DNA of 64,000 bases from SBAX01 sp964421865 (GCA_964421865.1 CAYQZH010000001.1:1-64000); one strand, 5' to 3'; counted from the stretch's first letter, positions 16,246 through 25,985 are shown. The notes: generated by a model from the letters alone, not told the origin. Made by a program: numbers and translations.

Positions 16246-18789
16246 TCATCCCAGACGCTCCCAGGCCGCGGCGTCGAGGTTCGGGAAGGTGATCTGGCAC
16301 GTCCCCGGATCGGGGACGCCCACGTGCGCCTGTCCGTTTTGGTCGAGGTTGCCCTTGCGGATCGTGGTACCGTCCGAGGCCGTTATCTCGTATGCCTCGT
16401 TGGGGACCGGTTGACCGATCTCGTCCACCAGTTCGATCTCGATCCAGGACGTTTTTTTCTCCTTCTCCTCTTCCGGCGGGATCGCGTATCCGGCGATGTC
16501 CGCGGCTACGACCCCCGTTGCGAGTTGACCGCCGCCGGAATAGGCCACGTCCTTGCCGGGCTGAACGCTGTCCGCGTCGATGGTCTTTTCCGGGGCCTTC
16601 AAGGCCACGGGCGAACCGCTCCCCGCGGAGCCGCCGCTGTTGATCTTGACCATCGTGCCGAGGATGGTCACGCCGCCCGCGTCGACCTTGACGAAATTGC
16701 CGCCGACCTTGAGGGTAATGCCGGTGCCGGACTCGATGACAATGTCCTGCCCGGCCTTGAGGTAGAGCTTGCTCCCGACCTTCTCGCTGTGGTTGCCCTT
16801 GAACTCCTCCCCCACATCACCGGCGACCTCAAGCGATTTCTTGCCGCCGATCTTTTCCGAAAAATCGAGCTTGACCTCGGCGTGCTTGTTCTGCTTGACC
16901 AGCTCGAACTTATTCTCCTTCACGGTGAGGTGACGGTTGTGATCGACGTTTTCCACGCGGTCATTGTTCGCGCGGATGTGCAGATCCTTTTGAGCATACA
17001 CTAGAATCTGCTCTTTGTCTTTGAGGTCCTCAAAGCGGAGTTCATTCGTGCCGCCGCCGCCTTTGGTGCTTTGCGTCTTGATGACGCTCTTGGTCTTCTC
17101 ATCCGGCAGTGCATAGGGAGGCATCAGGTCGGCATTGAACACCCGCCCTGTAATGATCGGCTGATCCGGGTCGCCCTCGAGGAAATCGACGATGACCTCC
17201 TGCCCGATGCGGGGCAGGAACATGATTCCATATTGCCCGCCGGCGATCCCCTGACTTACGCGAATCCAGCAGGATGAGTTTTCGTCGAACTTGCCCTCGC
17301 GGTCCCAGTTGAACTGCACTTTCACGCGACCGTATTTGTCGGTGTAGATCTCCTCACCCGCCGGTCCCGCGACTCGGGCCGTCTGACTCCCGCGCATCAC
17401 CGGCCAGGGTGTGACCCGCGGCGGGCGATAGGCTACGTCGGCCGGAATGCACTCAAATCGGCAGACGTAGGTCGGGGCATCGAAATCGGCCAGAGGCGAC
17501 GCCGTTCGGTCATCCAGCAGGTTGGGACTGGCCAGGGCATCCAACGGGCTTTGCCCGGAGACGGACGCGGCGCTGGTGACATCCCGCGACACTTGACCCC
17601 CGTGGTACAGCCATTGGGTCAGCAGCCTCTGGGCCGTCGCATCTCCGACGCGCAGTCGGGAGGCGATCTGCAGGACGCCCTCCGCAACGTTGCGCACGAG
17701 GGCGTTGTCGCTGCGCTGGGCCTGGAGCAGGGCCTGATGGACACGCGCTTCCAGGACGCTTCCCCGACCATTGGCGTCGGTGGTTGTCCGGGTCGTGGAT
17801 TCCTTGCCTTCGTGCGTGACCGTGGTAATCAGATACTCGCCATTCATGGCGGCGACGGTGTGCTCCTTCAACTCGAACTTGCCGCCCGGGGTCAACCGCG
17901 GCGAATTGCTTTGCCCGACAGCGACGGTCCGGCTGCAGTCGAATTCCTCCGTACGCAGGCGTGCGATCCGCGTTCCCGCGCCTTGCTCACGGTATTCGCC
18001 GGGATAGTCGCTGATCTCAAGCCCGGCGCCCTTTCCATTGTCGTTCCTGCACTCCAGATTCACCTGCGGCTTTTCGAAATTAAAATCGCGAAGCACCACG
18101 GCCCCCGGCCGCACGGCACTGCCTTTCCGAAAACGGAAGACGTGCTCCGCGGACACGGTCATCGAAGCAGGCGGAACGTAGGGCAGACTCGAATCCCCCT
18201 CAATCGGCGGCGAGTCCGGCGCGTCCGCGAGAACCAGGAGATGGGCATCCTGGGTCTGGCGGAAATACCACCGTATTCCCTCCTCCTCCATCAGGCGGCA
18301 GATGAAATTGTAGTCCGTCTCGCGGTACTGCACGCAGTATTCGCGCGGGGAATACTCTCCCCGAAGCTGCGACAGGTCGAATCGATCCGGCGGGATTCCC
18401 CCGTCGGTCAGAACCGTCGAGATGATTTCCTTCGTCGTTTTCTGTTGGAAAATGCGGGAGTTGTAACGGTGCGTCAGGAGCCACAGTGCGGGCACGAGCT
18501 CCGCGCGGTAGTACACTTGATCCGCCGTTTCCCCTTTCATCTCGAATCGGCTCACGATTCCGTGGAACCACCGCTGCCCCCAGTCGGTGTTGATCGATAG
18601 AACCGCTGGCTTTCCGACCATGTCCTCCAGGGCGGTCTCTTCCGGTGACGAAGCGAGTTCGATTTCAAACCGGTAGAGTTGGCAGAGCCCCTCCGCCCCG
18701 CGGTAACGGACGACGGAGAATTGATCCACGGCGCCGCCTTCGATCTGGAAGGCGAGCTGTGCTTGACTCAAGTCGCGGATCAGAGCCAT
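16246..18789 (-). CDS. vgrG: VgrG spike protein (TssI) with C-terminal beta extension
   Basis: 847 residues from ATG 18789, with AAGGAG 7 bases before it. The gp27-like part begins DLSQAQLAFQIEGG and includes YCVQYRETDYNFICRLMEEE and GIRWYF, hallmark of VgrG. The gp5/OB part has TDKYGRVKVQFNWDREGKFD and WIRVSQ, followed by the beta-helix repeats (KNKFELVKQNKHAEV region; VKVDAGGVTILGTMVKINSG). Residues after about 760 form an Ig/transthyretin-like extension (IEIELVDEIGQPVPNEAYEI), the kind used to dock adaptors or effectors. VgrG forms the trimeric tip of the Hcp tube and is secreted. The downstream cargo genes fit this role. Confidence 0.95.
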   Translation of the reverse strand: MALIRDLSQAQLAFQIEGGAVDQFSVVRYRGAEGLCQLYRFEIELASSPEETALEDMVGKPAVLSINTDWGQRWFHGIVSRFEMKGETADQVYYRAELVPALWLLTHRYNSRIFQQKTTKEIISTVLTDGGIPPDRFDLSQLRGEYSPREYCVQYRETDYNFICRLMEEEGIRWYFRQTQDAHLLVLADAPDSPPIEGDSSLPYVPPASMTVSAEHVFRFRKGSAVRPGAVVLRDFNFEKPQVNLECRNDNGKGAGLEISDYPGEYREQGAGTRIARLRTEEFDCSRTVAVGQSNSPRLTPGGKFELKEHTVAAMNGEYLITTVTHEGKESTTRTTTDANGRGSVLEARVHQALLQAQRSDNALVRNVAEGVLQIASRLRVGDATAQRLLTQWLYHGGQVSRDVTSAASVSGQSPLDALASPNLLDDRTASPLADFDAPTYVCRFECIPADVAYRPPRVTPWPVMRGSQTARVAGPAGEEIYTDKYGRVKVQFNWDREGKFDENSSCWIRVSQGIAGGQYGIMFLPRIGQEVIVDFLEGDPDQPIITGRVFNADLMPPYALPDEKTKSVIKTQSTKGGGGTNELRFEDLKDKEQILVYAQKDLHIRANNDRVENVDHNRHLTVKENKFELVKQNKHAEVKLDFSEKIGGKKSLEVAGDVGEEFKGNHSEKVGSKLYLKAGQDIVIESGTGITLKVGGNFVKVDAGGVTILGTMVKINSGGSAGSGSPVALKAPEKTIDADSVQPGKDVAYSGGGQLATGVVAADIAGYAIPPEEEKEKKTSWIEIELVDEIGQPVPNEAYEITASDGTTIRKGNLDQNGQAHVGVPDPGTCQITFPNLDAAAWERLG

Positions 18790-18928
18790 TGACGGGCTCC
18801 TTGCTCCCCATTTCTTCCGGCGCCGCGCCACTCAGGTGCGCGGCGGAAAGGCCGACCTCGCCCAACTGCGCCGCGATCGCCCGATCGCAGCCATGACGCC
18901 CTGGGTCGTAATTGGCCTCGGACTTTCC

Positions 18929-21658
18929 TCACGCACCCGCCTCCGAGAAGGTGAACTGGAACTCCCCGTTCGCGCCCATTCCCATGGCGACCTGGTCGGG
19001 CAGCGTCCCCTCCGCGATCCGCTGCAAGACCTCCCGCGAAAGCTGGGGGAGGATCTTCTGGTCGAGAAGGTGGTCGATCTGCCGCGCGCCGGCGTCCACC
19101 TGGTCACAGCGGCGTGCGATCTCCTCGTAGACCGCCTCCCCCACGTTTAGACACATGCGATGGGCCTCCGTGAGGCGCCCCGCCACTTTGGCGATCTTCA
19201 TCCGGGCGATGGACTTCAGCACCTCCTTGCCCAACGTGCAGAACGGAACGACGGTCGTCCGGGCCACGAGCGCCGGTTTGAAGTGCCCGCGCAAGTGCGG
19301 GTAAATGGCCTCGCGCAACTCCTCCCAGTCGACGGCCTCACCCGACTCGCACATCCCTTGGATCACCTCGGAGCCCAGGTTGCTGGTCATAAAGAGGACG
19401 GTGTTCTTGAAATCGACGATGCGTCCCTCTCCGTCGGCCAACATGCCTTTGTCGAACACCTGATAGAAAAGATTCATCACGTCGGCGTGGGCTTTTTCCA
19501 CCTCGTCGAGGAGGACGACCGAGTAGGGGTGCTGGCGGACCGCCTCGGTCAACACCCCGCCCTCCCCGTAACCGACGTACCCGGGCGGCGAGCCCTTGAG
19601 CTGCGAGACGGTATGCGCTTCCATGAACTCCGACATGTTGATGGTGGTCAGAAAGCGCTCACCGCCGAACAGCAAGTCGGCGACCGCCAGGGCCAGCTCG
19701 GTTTTGCCGACGCCGCTGGGTCCGACACACAAAAATACGCCGAGCGGTTGGGCGGGGTTGCGCAGTCCGGCCTTACCAATGCGCAGCTTTTCGGCGATGA
19801 CTCCAATGGCATGATCCTGCCCGACCACGCGCTCCCGCAGCCGCTCCTCCATCCGCAAAGTGCCGGCGATCTCGTCCCGAACCATCTTGCCCGCGGGTAT
19901 TCCCGTCCAATCCGACACGATCGCCGCCACGGCCGAGGCATCCACGTGTGGATGGAGGAGCGGAGAGTCTCCCTGGATGCCGGCCAACGCCGGGATCGCC
20001 TTCTCCAATTCGGCGCGCAGCACGGTCTGACGACCGGCGGCATCGGCGGGCGTCTTTTCCGCGGCGAGGGCCGCCGGCGCGGTTGCGTCCGGGGCGTCCG
20101 TGGTCCGGACGGGGCTCCGCGCCCGTCCATCGACGGGTTGCAACGCCTGAAGTTCAGCCCGAAGCTCCACGATCCGATTGACGGCATCGCGTTCACTACG
20201 CCAGCGGGCGTCGAGGGATTCGCGATCGAGCAGCAGCGTTTTGCGAGCCTCCTCCATCTCGGTGAGCACCGTCTCCTCGGTGGCTACGCCGTTGAGCCGA
20301 TCGCGCTGCACGGCCTGGATGGCGACGAGCAGGTGGCCCAGCTTGCGGTCGATGTCCTCCAGAGACGCCGGCGGCGTGGATAGCCCGACGGCCACCCTCG
20401 CGGCGGCCGTGTCGAGAAGATCAACGGCCTTGTCCGGCAGGAACCGTCCGCTGATGAAGCGGCTCGAGAGCTTCACGGAAGCCGTGACGGCCTCGTCAAG
20501 AATGACCACCTTGTGATGCTTCTCATACCTGTCTTTCAGGCCGCGAAGCATCACCGTCGCGTTTTCGATATCGGGCTCGTCGCAGCGGACGAGTTGAAAG
20601 CGGCGTTCCAGAGCCGCGTCCTTCTCGAAATACTTCTTGTATTCCGCCCAAGTCGTGGCGGCCACAGTGCGCAACTCGCCGCGGGCCAGCGCCGGTTTGA
20701 GCAGGTTCGCCGCGTCGCTTCCGCCCGCCGGACCGCCGGCGCCGATCAAGGTATGCGCTTCGTCGATGAACGACACCACGGGCTCCTTGCTGTCCTTGAT
20801 CTCGCGGATGACGTTCTTGAGCCGATTTTCGAATTCGCCCTTGACGCTGGCGCCCGCCTGCAACAGTCCGATGTCCAGAGCCAGCAACTTGACGCCTTCC
20901 AGGGACGGGGGAACGTCGCCCTCCACGATCCGCAACGCCAGCCCCTCGACGATCGCCGTCTTCCCCGTGCCCGGCTCGCCGACCAGGATGGGGTTGTTCT
21001 TCCGCCTCCGCGCGAAGATGTTGATGACCTGGCGGATTTCCTGATCGCGGCCGAAGACGGGGTCGATCTCCCCCGCGCGGGCCTTGGCGGTCAGGTCGAC
21101 GGTGAACTGGGCGAGGGCGCTTCCCTCCGCCGCCATCGCGGGGCCGGCGGCGCCTGGAGCGCCCGGGGTCGCCGAATCGGCCGGACTCTGCACGATTTCC
21201 TGAAAATGGTCCTGGAGTTGGTCCGCGTCGATCCGCTCAAGCTCCGGCGTGAACTCGCCGACGCGGGTGTGCGATGGATTGAGCGCGAACGCCGCCAGGA
21301 CGGCGCCGGGACGGATCGTGGGCAATCCGAATCGGTCTGCCAGGGCCGCGGCGGCCTGAAACAGCTCCACGACTTTTGGCGACAGCGCCGGCTTTCCGCG
21401 ATGCCCCACGGGAAGCTCCTCGAGGATACGCAACAACGCCCGGCGGATTTGTCCGCGGTCGACCTTAAAGGTGTCCAGGATCCGGGTGACGTCGCCGTAG
21501 GGCTCGTCGAACATTCGGAGCAGCAGGTGCTCGGGCAGCACTTCGAAATGGGTGCGCGATTGGCAGAGGCTCGTGGCGCCTTGGAAGGACCGCAGGCAGA
21601 CGGGGTCAAACCGGGCGAGCAGCGTGCGAAAATCTTCGCTCTTGCTTGTGGTGGTCAT
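18929..21658 (-). CDS. tssH: T6SS sheath-disassembly ATPase ClpV (TssH)
   Basis: 909 residues, normal for the family. Two AAA+ modules are present: Walker A GEPGTGKTAIVEG near residue 225 and GVGKTELAL near 645, with Walker B SFIDEAHTLIGAG and VVLLDEVEKAH. The N-terminal region (residues 1-150) is the ClpV N-domain that binds TssC. The middle domain is coiled-coil (about 420-520) with an Ala/Pro-rich insertion. ClpV unfolds contracted TssB/TssC sheath in the cytoplasm for recycling. It lies between tssG and vgrG on the same strand; the 139 bases before vgrG hold no gene. Confidence 0.95.
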   Translation of the reverse strand: MTTTSKSEDFRTLLARFDPVCLRSFQGATSLCQSRTHFEVLPEHLLLRMFDEPYGDVTRILDTFKVDRGQIRRALLRILEELPVGHRGKPALSPKVVELFQAAAALADRFGLPTIRPGAVLAAFALNPSHTRVGEFTPELERIDADQLQDHFQEIVQSPADSATPGAPGAAGPAMAAEGSALAQFTVDLTAKARAGEIDPVFGRDQEIRQVINIFARRRKNNPILVGEPGTGKTAIVEGLALRIVEGDVPPSLEGVKLLALDIGLLQAGASVKGEFENRLKNVIREIKDSKEPVVSFIDEAHTLIGAGGPAGGSDAANLLKPALARGELRTVAATTWAEYKKYFEKDAALERRFQLVRCDEPDIENATVMLRGLKDRYEKHHKVVILDEAVTASVKLSSRFISGRFLPDKAVDLLDTAAARVAVGLSTPPASLEDIDRKLGHLLVAIQAVQRDRLNGVATEETVLTEMEEARKTLLLDRESLDARWRSERDAVNRIVELRAELQALQPVDGRARSPVRTTDAPDATAPAALAAEKTPADAAGRQTVLRAELEKAIPALAGIQGDSPLLHPHVDASAVAAIVSDWTGIPAGKMVRDEIAGTLRMEERLRERVVGQDHAIGVIAEKLRIGKAGLRNPAQPLGVFLCVGPSGVGKTELALAVADLLFGGERFLTTINMSEFMEAHTVSQLKGSPPGYVGYGEGGVLTEAVRQHPYSVVLLDEVEKAHADVMNLFYQVFDKGMLADGEGRIVDFKNTVLFMTSNLGSEVIQGMCESGEAVDWEELREAIYPHLRGHFKPALVARTTVVPFCTLGKEVLKSIARMKIAKVAGRLTEAHRMCLNVGEAVYEEIARRCDQVDAGARQIDHLLDQKILPQLSREVLQRIAEGTLPDQVAMGMGANGEFQFTFSEAGA

Positions 21659-21738
21659 GGACGTTGTTTCCGGAACTCAATCGTACCCACTGATCGTCAG
21701 ACACACGGATGCGCGGCCAATCCTGCCGCGGGCGACGG

Positions 21739-22911
21739 CTAGGCAGCGGCCTCACGCCGGCGTTGGCCTGCGGCGAAGCGATCGCCATGGGGCCTCGCCG
21801 CACTGACGCCGTTTACAAACTGAACGGACACCTCCCCCAGTACGTCCGTGCGCACCCAACTCGTAAAGCCCAGGCGGCCCGCGGATTCATCCGACCCGAG
21901 GCGCAGCGACGGAACCTCGCCCGCACGGATACGGAGCTCCAGCGTGCACGCCAACGGATCCATGCAATAGTAGCGGATGAGGGCCCGCGTCTGTGCCGTG
22001 CGTGTCCCATCCGGCAAAAACGACAAATACTCTTCCCAGCCCATCGGTCCGATCCGCACCAGGAAAGTCCCGTTCAGGTCATACACCTGTTCGCCGAGGG
22101 TGACATCGAAGCCCGGGCGACTGTTGGCTTCGCCCAGCCGGTTCTGATCGGCCGACGAGACGCGCACCCACCGTCCCAGGCAGCTTTCCACGCGGATCGA
22201 CGGGTCGTTCCAGTAGTCGCGAAGCACTCCGGCAAGCGTCATTCCCGAGCGTGGATGCTGGGTGAGTACGCCCGCGTAGCGCAGCAACCGGATCGGCGGC
22301 ACGCCGAGCGTCTCCGCATCCACGCCCGGCGAACACCCGATGAACCACAGGAGGTATCCGGCGATGTCGTCGCGTCCGGAAAGGGCAAACGAACGCTCAA
22401 AGCGGTATTTGAGCCAGCTTCGATAGAAAAACGAAATGAGCCGATGATGGAACAGGTCGAGGAAGTCGCGTAGCGGCGATCCCCCTTCTTCTCCTGTCCC
22501 CCGAGCGGGCCGCGCGGACTCGACGCCCTCCACGTTCGCCCCGGACCGCGAATGGTCCACGGAGCGCAACACGTCGACGGCGTAGTGCAAGGGGAGGGGC
22601 GTGCTGACGCCGTACAGGCCCATGAACGTCACGTCGATCTGGTAGATCGACTCGTCCTCCGACGGCCCATCGACCACCGTCGCCCGCCGAACGTCCGTCG
22701 CCGGGAACCCCATCGAAACCTCGGGACGAAATCGGATTCGTTCCGCCGAGAGCGGTCCAACCCCACCCACCGGTGCACCACCCGCGGCGAATCGCTCCAA
22801 GAGCCAGACCGCCGGGAAGAAATCGAATTCCCAGCCGCGGCGGACCAGACGGTCGATCAAGGACCGGTCGTGTCCGCTCATGCTTGCGGTCCCAGGAGGT
22901 TCGGATCCCAT
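21739..22911 (-). CDS. tssG: T6SS baseplate protein TssG
   Basis: 390 residues from ATG 22911, which follows the tssF stop by one base (TGAAATG) with GGGAG about 9 bases upstream; a longer frame to 22974 would overlap tssF. WEFDFFPAVWLLERFA near residue 30, then RFRPEVSMGFPATDV, FMGLYGVSTPLPLHYAVDVL and RDFLDLFHHRLISFFYRSW, are the standard TssG (VasB/ImpH) motifs. TssG pairs with TssF in the wedge of the baseplate. Gene order tssE-tssF-tssG is the conserved one. Confidence 0.93.
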   Translation of the reverse strand: MGSEPPGTASMSGHDRSLIDRLVRRGWEFDFFPAVWLLERFAAGGAPVGGVGPLSAERIRFRPEVSMGFPATDVRRATVVDGPSEDESIYQIDVTFMGLYGVSTPLPLHYAVDVLRSVDHSRSGANVEGVESARPARGTGEEGGSPLRDFLDLFHHRLISFFYRSWLKYRFERSFALSGRDDIAGYLLWFIGCSPGVDAETLGVPPIRLLRYAGVLTQHPRSGMTLAGVLRDYWNDPSIRVESCLGRWVRVSSADQNRLGEANSRPGFDVTLGEQVYDLNGTFLVRIGPMGWEEYLSFLPDGTRTAQTRALIRYYCMDPLACTLELRIRAGEVPSLRLGSDESAGRLGFTSWVRTDVLGEVSVQFVNGVSAARPHGDRFAAGQRRREAAA

Positions 22912-22912
22912 T

Positions 22913-24721
22913 TCACAAACTCCCTCTGACCTGCGTGGGCGAAGACTGCTCGCCCCACCGCGGCGGGAACTCATGCACCACGCCGGACTTCACAAAGCGG
23001 ACCGTCGTCTGGCTGAACGCGTTGATCGTCGCGTACCAACCCATGAACCGCTCCACGATCACGGCGAACAGGAAGGCGTCCCCCTCGCCGGCGAAGTGGT
23101 CCTCGTGCAGTTCAACCTCGATGCGCGACCCCCGAACCGGCGCCCCGCGGATCAACCGTTCGTCCACCGTGGCGCTGACGGTCACGATGCCGTCGAGCAT
23201 CCGCTGGTGGGCCAGGGCCCGTTGCGCGTCATGTTCCGACTGAAAGTCGTACACGCTCAGAAGCTCCTTGAAACGCCGCGCGTCGGAAAGCGACACGTAG
23301 TTGAGGGAAAGGTGCGAGATCAAGCGCCAGTGCAGCGATTTCCCCGTCGGCGGACTGATCGTCGGCGTGGGGCTGAGGATGTTGCGGAAGGTCGCGCTCG
23401 GCGGCGAAGTGTCGGTCGGTTCGCGAATATCCCCCGCCCGCAGCGATCGCGGAAGGTCCCGGTTCGTGCAGGTCAATTCCATCGAAATCGTTTCATCGGC
23501 CGGGACCCCTTCCCGGCCGCGCCCGGTCACAAAGGTCATAAACGTATCCGTACCGTACCGCGACTCCTCGCCGAGGGCGCTCGGCCTCACGTGCGTCTGA
23601 TAGTAGGTCGCGTCCCGGATATCCTGACCGCTCGGGTGCTGAAAGGAGTAGAAGGGAACATATTTTCGCTGGAGGCCCCCCTCCTCCTGCAACACGCCGT
23701 GGACTTCCTCGACGGAGTACACCTCGAGATGTCGCGGATCGGCCACGCCGCTCTTTGCCGGGCGGACCAGATACTGGGCGCGATCATGCCGCAACCGCAA
23801 AGGGTCCGCGCTCTGGGGGAACAGATTCATCACCGGGACGCAGTGGAGACGCACATTGTCGGCGGACACCAGCGGCGGCGGCTCCACGCGGCGATTGAAC
23901 GTGATGACCATCTCGAGCGTGGATACCAGACCCAGCTCCCGGATCGGCCCGGTCAGCCCGTCGACGTCAAAGAACAAAAACCGGTCCTTGAACGCGAAAT
24001 ACTCTTGCAGCAGGCGATAGCCGAGGAAGGACCGATCCGGATACGGAAGCACGCCCTCCTCGGCCGCAAGCCCCGCGGGACGAACGTGCTCTGGCCCCAG
24101 GGTACGAGACGGACGCTGGCCCTCACCCTCGGTGCGGACCGTGATGAAATCGACGTGGGCGGCGAGGAGAAGGTAAAGCGTGAAAGAGGTCCGCGGGTCG
24201 CCGGACAAGAAGAAGCGCACCGAGTCGAGGTCCAGGTCGGAGAGCTTGGCCTTCTCCGCCGTGCGGAAGCGCATCACCAGTTCCAGCGGTTTGGCCGGCA
24301 GCGCCTCCAGATGAACCTTCGTCAGCCGCCAGGGGCGTACGGTTATGGGCCAGCAGGATCGATAGCGACACCGGGTCCCCTCTTGCGGAACGCCGGCAAA
24401 CTCCGCTCCCTTGGCGACGTACATTGGCGCTTGCAGTCCGGACAAATCCGGGATGATCTCCTCGATGCTCATCGACGGCACAGGACGCAAGTAATGAGGC
24501 CAGAGCAGGTTCATCAGGCTCGCCGTAATCTCCGGCAGTTCGTCGTCGAGCTTCTGGCGAATCCGGCCGCACAAGAACGCGACCCCTTCCAGGAGCCGTT
24601 CCACATCGGGATCGGACCCTCGGTCGGCCAGCACGCGCGCAATCTCCGGATTGATCCGCGCGAACTCCGGTCCGACTTCGCGGAGGTAACGCAACTCCTC
24701 TTGGTAGTAGGTGTTACTCAC
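22913..24721 (-). CDS. tssF: T6SS baseplate protein TssF
   Basis: 602 residues, start GTG 24721. The N-terminus (YYQEELRYLREVGPEFARIN) and the motif DPDVERLLEGVAFLCGRIRQ with LMNLLWPHYLRPVPSM identify TssF (VasA/ImpG). It forms a 2:1 wedge complex with TssG and contacts TssK and the sheath. The length agrees with family members of about 590-620 residues. It is followed one base later by tssG. A long open frame on the opposite strand is a high-GC shadow. Confidence 0.95.
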   Translation of the reverse strand: MSNTYYQEELRYLREVGPEFARINPEIARVLADRGSDPDVERLLEGVAFLCGRIRQKLDDELPEITASLMNLLWPHYLRPVPSMSIEEIIPDLSGLQAPMYVAKGAEFAGVPQEGTRCRYRSCWPITVRPWRLTKVHLEALPAKPLELVMRFRTAEKAKLSDLDLDSVRFFLSGDPRTSFTLYLLLAAHVDFITVRTEGEGQRPSRTLGPEHVRPAGLAAEEGVLPYPDRSFLGYRLLQEYFAFKDRFLFFDVDGLTGPIRELGLVSTLEMVITFNRRVEPPPLVSADNVRLHCVPVMNLFPQSADPLRLRHDRAQYLVRPAKSGVADPRHLEVYSVEEVHGVLQEEGGLQRKYVPFYSFQHPSGQDIRDATYYQTHVRPSALGEESRYGTDTFMTFVTGRGREGVPADETISMELTCTNRDLPRSLRAGDIREPTDTSPPSATFRNILSPTPTISPPTGKSLHWRLISHLSLNYVSLSDARRFKELLSVYDFQSEHDAQRALAHQRMLDGIVTVSATVDERLIRGAPVRGSRIEVELHEDHFAGEGDAFLFAVIVERFMGWYATINAFSQTTVRFVKSGVVHEFPPRWGEQSSPTQVRGSL

Positions 24722-24793
24722 GGGGTCCGATCACTTCGTCTCGGCCGTCATCTCGAGCGGCCTTACGTTTCCCCATCCGTCCGCCCCATTCGG

Positions 24794-25216
24794 CTACTCG
24801 CTGACTTCAAACCGCCCTTCCCGCGAGGGTGCGGTCGAGAAGCACACGCGGTGCTGCGCCGTTCGACCCACGAGCATCCCCTCGATGAGGAACGAAAGCG
24901 TCTGCTTGTCGCCCTCCTCAGCGCGATGCGTGACGCGCACCTGTCGCAGACGGGGCTCGTATTTGTCCACGGCCGTGCGGATGGCCTCCTGCATCCGCTG
25001 CACGTAGTCGCGACTGCCCAGCACCAAGTCGGTCAAGGCCGGCAGCCCGTAATCCGGCAACGCTTGGCTCAGACCGTGGCGGGAACTGAGCATCCGCTCG
25101 AGGTTGCGCCGTACAGAGTCCGCCAGAGCCTCGAAATCCTCCCGCGGGGACGGCTCGAGGCGTTCGCCCTCCCCGGTCGCCGCGATCCGCTCCAGCAGCG
25201 TCCGCTCCCGCCCCAT
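24794..25216 (-). CDS. tssE: T6SS baseplate protein TssE (gp25-like)
   Basis: 140 residues from ATG 25216, with AAGAGGTG about 6 bases before it. LLERI at the start, then EALADSVRRNLERMLSSRHG and the sequence LPDYGLPALTDL (gp25 signature: the LxDYGLPxL loop), followed by the AIRTAVDKYEPRL helix, fit TssE (HsiF). It is a lysozyme-like gp25 homologue that starts sheath assembly on the baseplate. It lies between hcp and tssF, as in many T6SS loci. Confidence 0.92.
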   Translation of the reverse strand: MGRERTLLERIAATGEGERLEPSPREDFEALADSVRRNLERMLSSRHGLSQALPDYGLPALTDLVLGSRDYVQRMQEAIRTAVDKYEPRLRQVRVTHRAEEGDKQTLSFLIEGMLVGRTAQHRVCFSTAPSREGRFEVSE

Positions 25217-25318
25217 GGAAAGCACCTCTTGGAGTCCGTGCCAGAATGCCGGTCAAGCACACGGCCGGCATCCTTACGGACGACCGAGTCAACGCCGAAG
25301 CGCCGCCCGCCTCGCGTA

Positions 25319-25798
25319 TCACCCCGCCCCCGGCGCACGCCACTTGTCCAGTTCGACCACGGAATCGGGCAGCCAGTTCCACTCCACCTCTTCGTACACG
25401 AAGCTCACCTGTTCCATGTGCCGGTAGCTCTCGTTCGCCGGGACGAAGCTCATGGGCATGTACGGTTGGATGTCCACGATCCGGGCGTTTTTCAACGTGA
25501 TCCGATAGTACTCCGCCTCGGATCGCGTCGAGGGGTCGATGCGGTAGAACATCGCCTCGACCTTGGCCAGGTTCTGGCCCGTACACAGGGCTTTGTGGAA
25601 CCCGGGTGACGCCTTGTCGATAACCTTCACCACCCGGAGCGGGCTGTGGATGCGTATGCCCGTAGCCTGCCCGGTCGTCGGTTCGACCGGTTGATGCAGA
25701 TGATGTTCGATCTCGAACACGTCGGACGTGTCCTCGCGCCCCTCCTTCTCCGAAGACCCCGGATACTCGCCGACCTTCAAGTTACACGGTGTTGGCAT
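25319..25798 (-). CDS. hcp: T6SS tube protein Hcp (TssD)
   Basis: 159 residues; ATG 25798 with AAGGAGG 8-9 bases upstream, the strongest ribosome site in the locus, as expected for a mass-produced tube protein. VFEIEHHLHQPVEP, then GIRIHSPLRVVKVIDKASP, AEYYRITLKNARIVDIQPYM and HMEQVSFVYEEVEWNW match the Hcp fold. Hexamers stack into the inner tube that is pushed out of the cell and can carry small cargo. It is preceded by a 468-base gap with a sigma-54 promoter and a 5'-end stem-loop (separate entries). Confidence 0.95.
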   Translation of the reverse strand: MPTPCNLKVGEYPGSSEKEGREDTSDVFEIEHHLHQPVEPTTGQATGIRIHSPLRVVKVIDKASPGFHKALCTGQNLAKVEAMFYRIDPSTRSEAEYYRITLKNARIVDIQPYMPMSFVPANESYRHMEQVSFVYEEVEWNWLPDSVVELDKWRAPGAG

Positions 25799-25940
25799 GG
25801 GTACTTCCTCCTTCTTCTCTTGATTGCACCGCCCTAGGCGGACGCCCCGGCCTCAAGACTCCCCACGAGACTGTCTGCCGGGGCCCGGTAGTCCACCGGA
25901 CGCCACCGCAAGGACGCTGCCTTTTGTTTCCGGCCTCGTG

Positions 25941-25958
25941 GCGCTCCACACGGAGCGC
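25941..25958 (-). other. Perfect stem-loop at the predicted 5' end of hcp mRNA
   Basis: GCGCTCC (25941-25947) and GGAGCGC (25952-25958) pair over 7 base pairs with a 4-base loop. The sigma-54 promoter upstream would start RNA at about 25959-25960, so the hairpin would be at the extreme 5' end of hcp mRNA, a position known to protect transcripts from 5'-end-dependent decay. No U-run follows, so it is not an intrinsic terminator for tssC. Confidence 0.5.
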
Positions 25959-25968
25959 GAGTCATTAA

Positions 25969-25985
25969 TAGCAGATCGCGTGCCA
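25969..25985 (-). promoter_or_regulatory. Sigma-54 promoter for hcp
   Basis: On the minus strand the sequence is TGGCACG CGAT CTGCT, differing from the consensus TGGCACG-N4-TTGCW at one position. The invariant GG and GC are separated by exactly 10 bases. It lies about 170-185 bases before the hcp start, in the intergenic stretch 25799-26266, which has no gene and otherwise no clear feature. A sigma-54 activator is encoded at 57265-58764. Confidence 0.65.

Noticed and set aside
15710..16414. Plus-strand frame of 234 codons across the inverted repeats
   Set aside because: It spans palindromic repeats and the ends of two genes on the other strand; no homology-like sequence.
22880..25609. Very long open frame (909 codons) on the plus strand opposite tssE/tssF/hcp
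   Set aside because: It is antisense to well-recognised T6SS genes, has low-complexity Arg/Gly/Leu-rich translation and no ribosome site; typical high-GC shadow.
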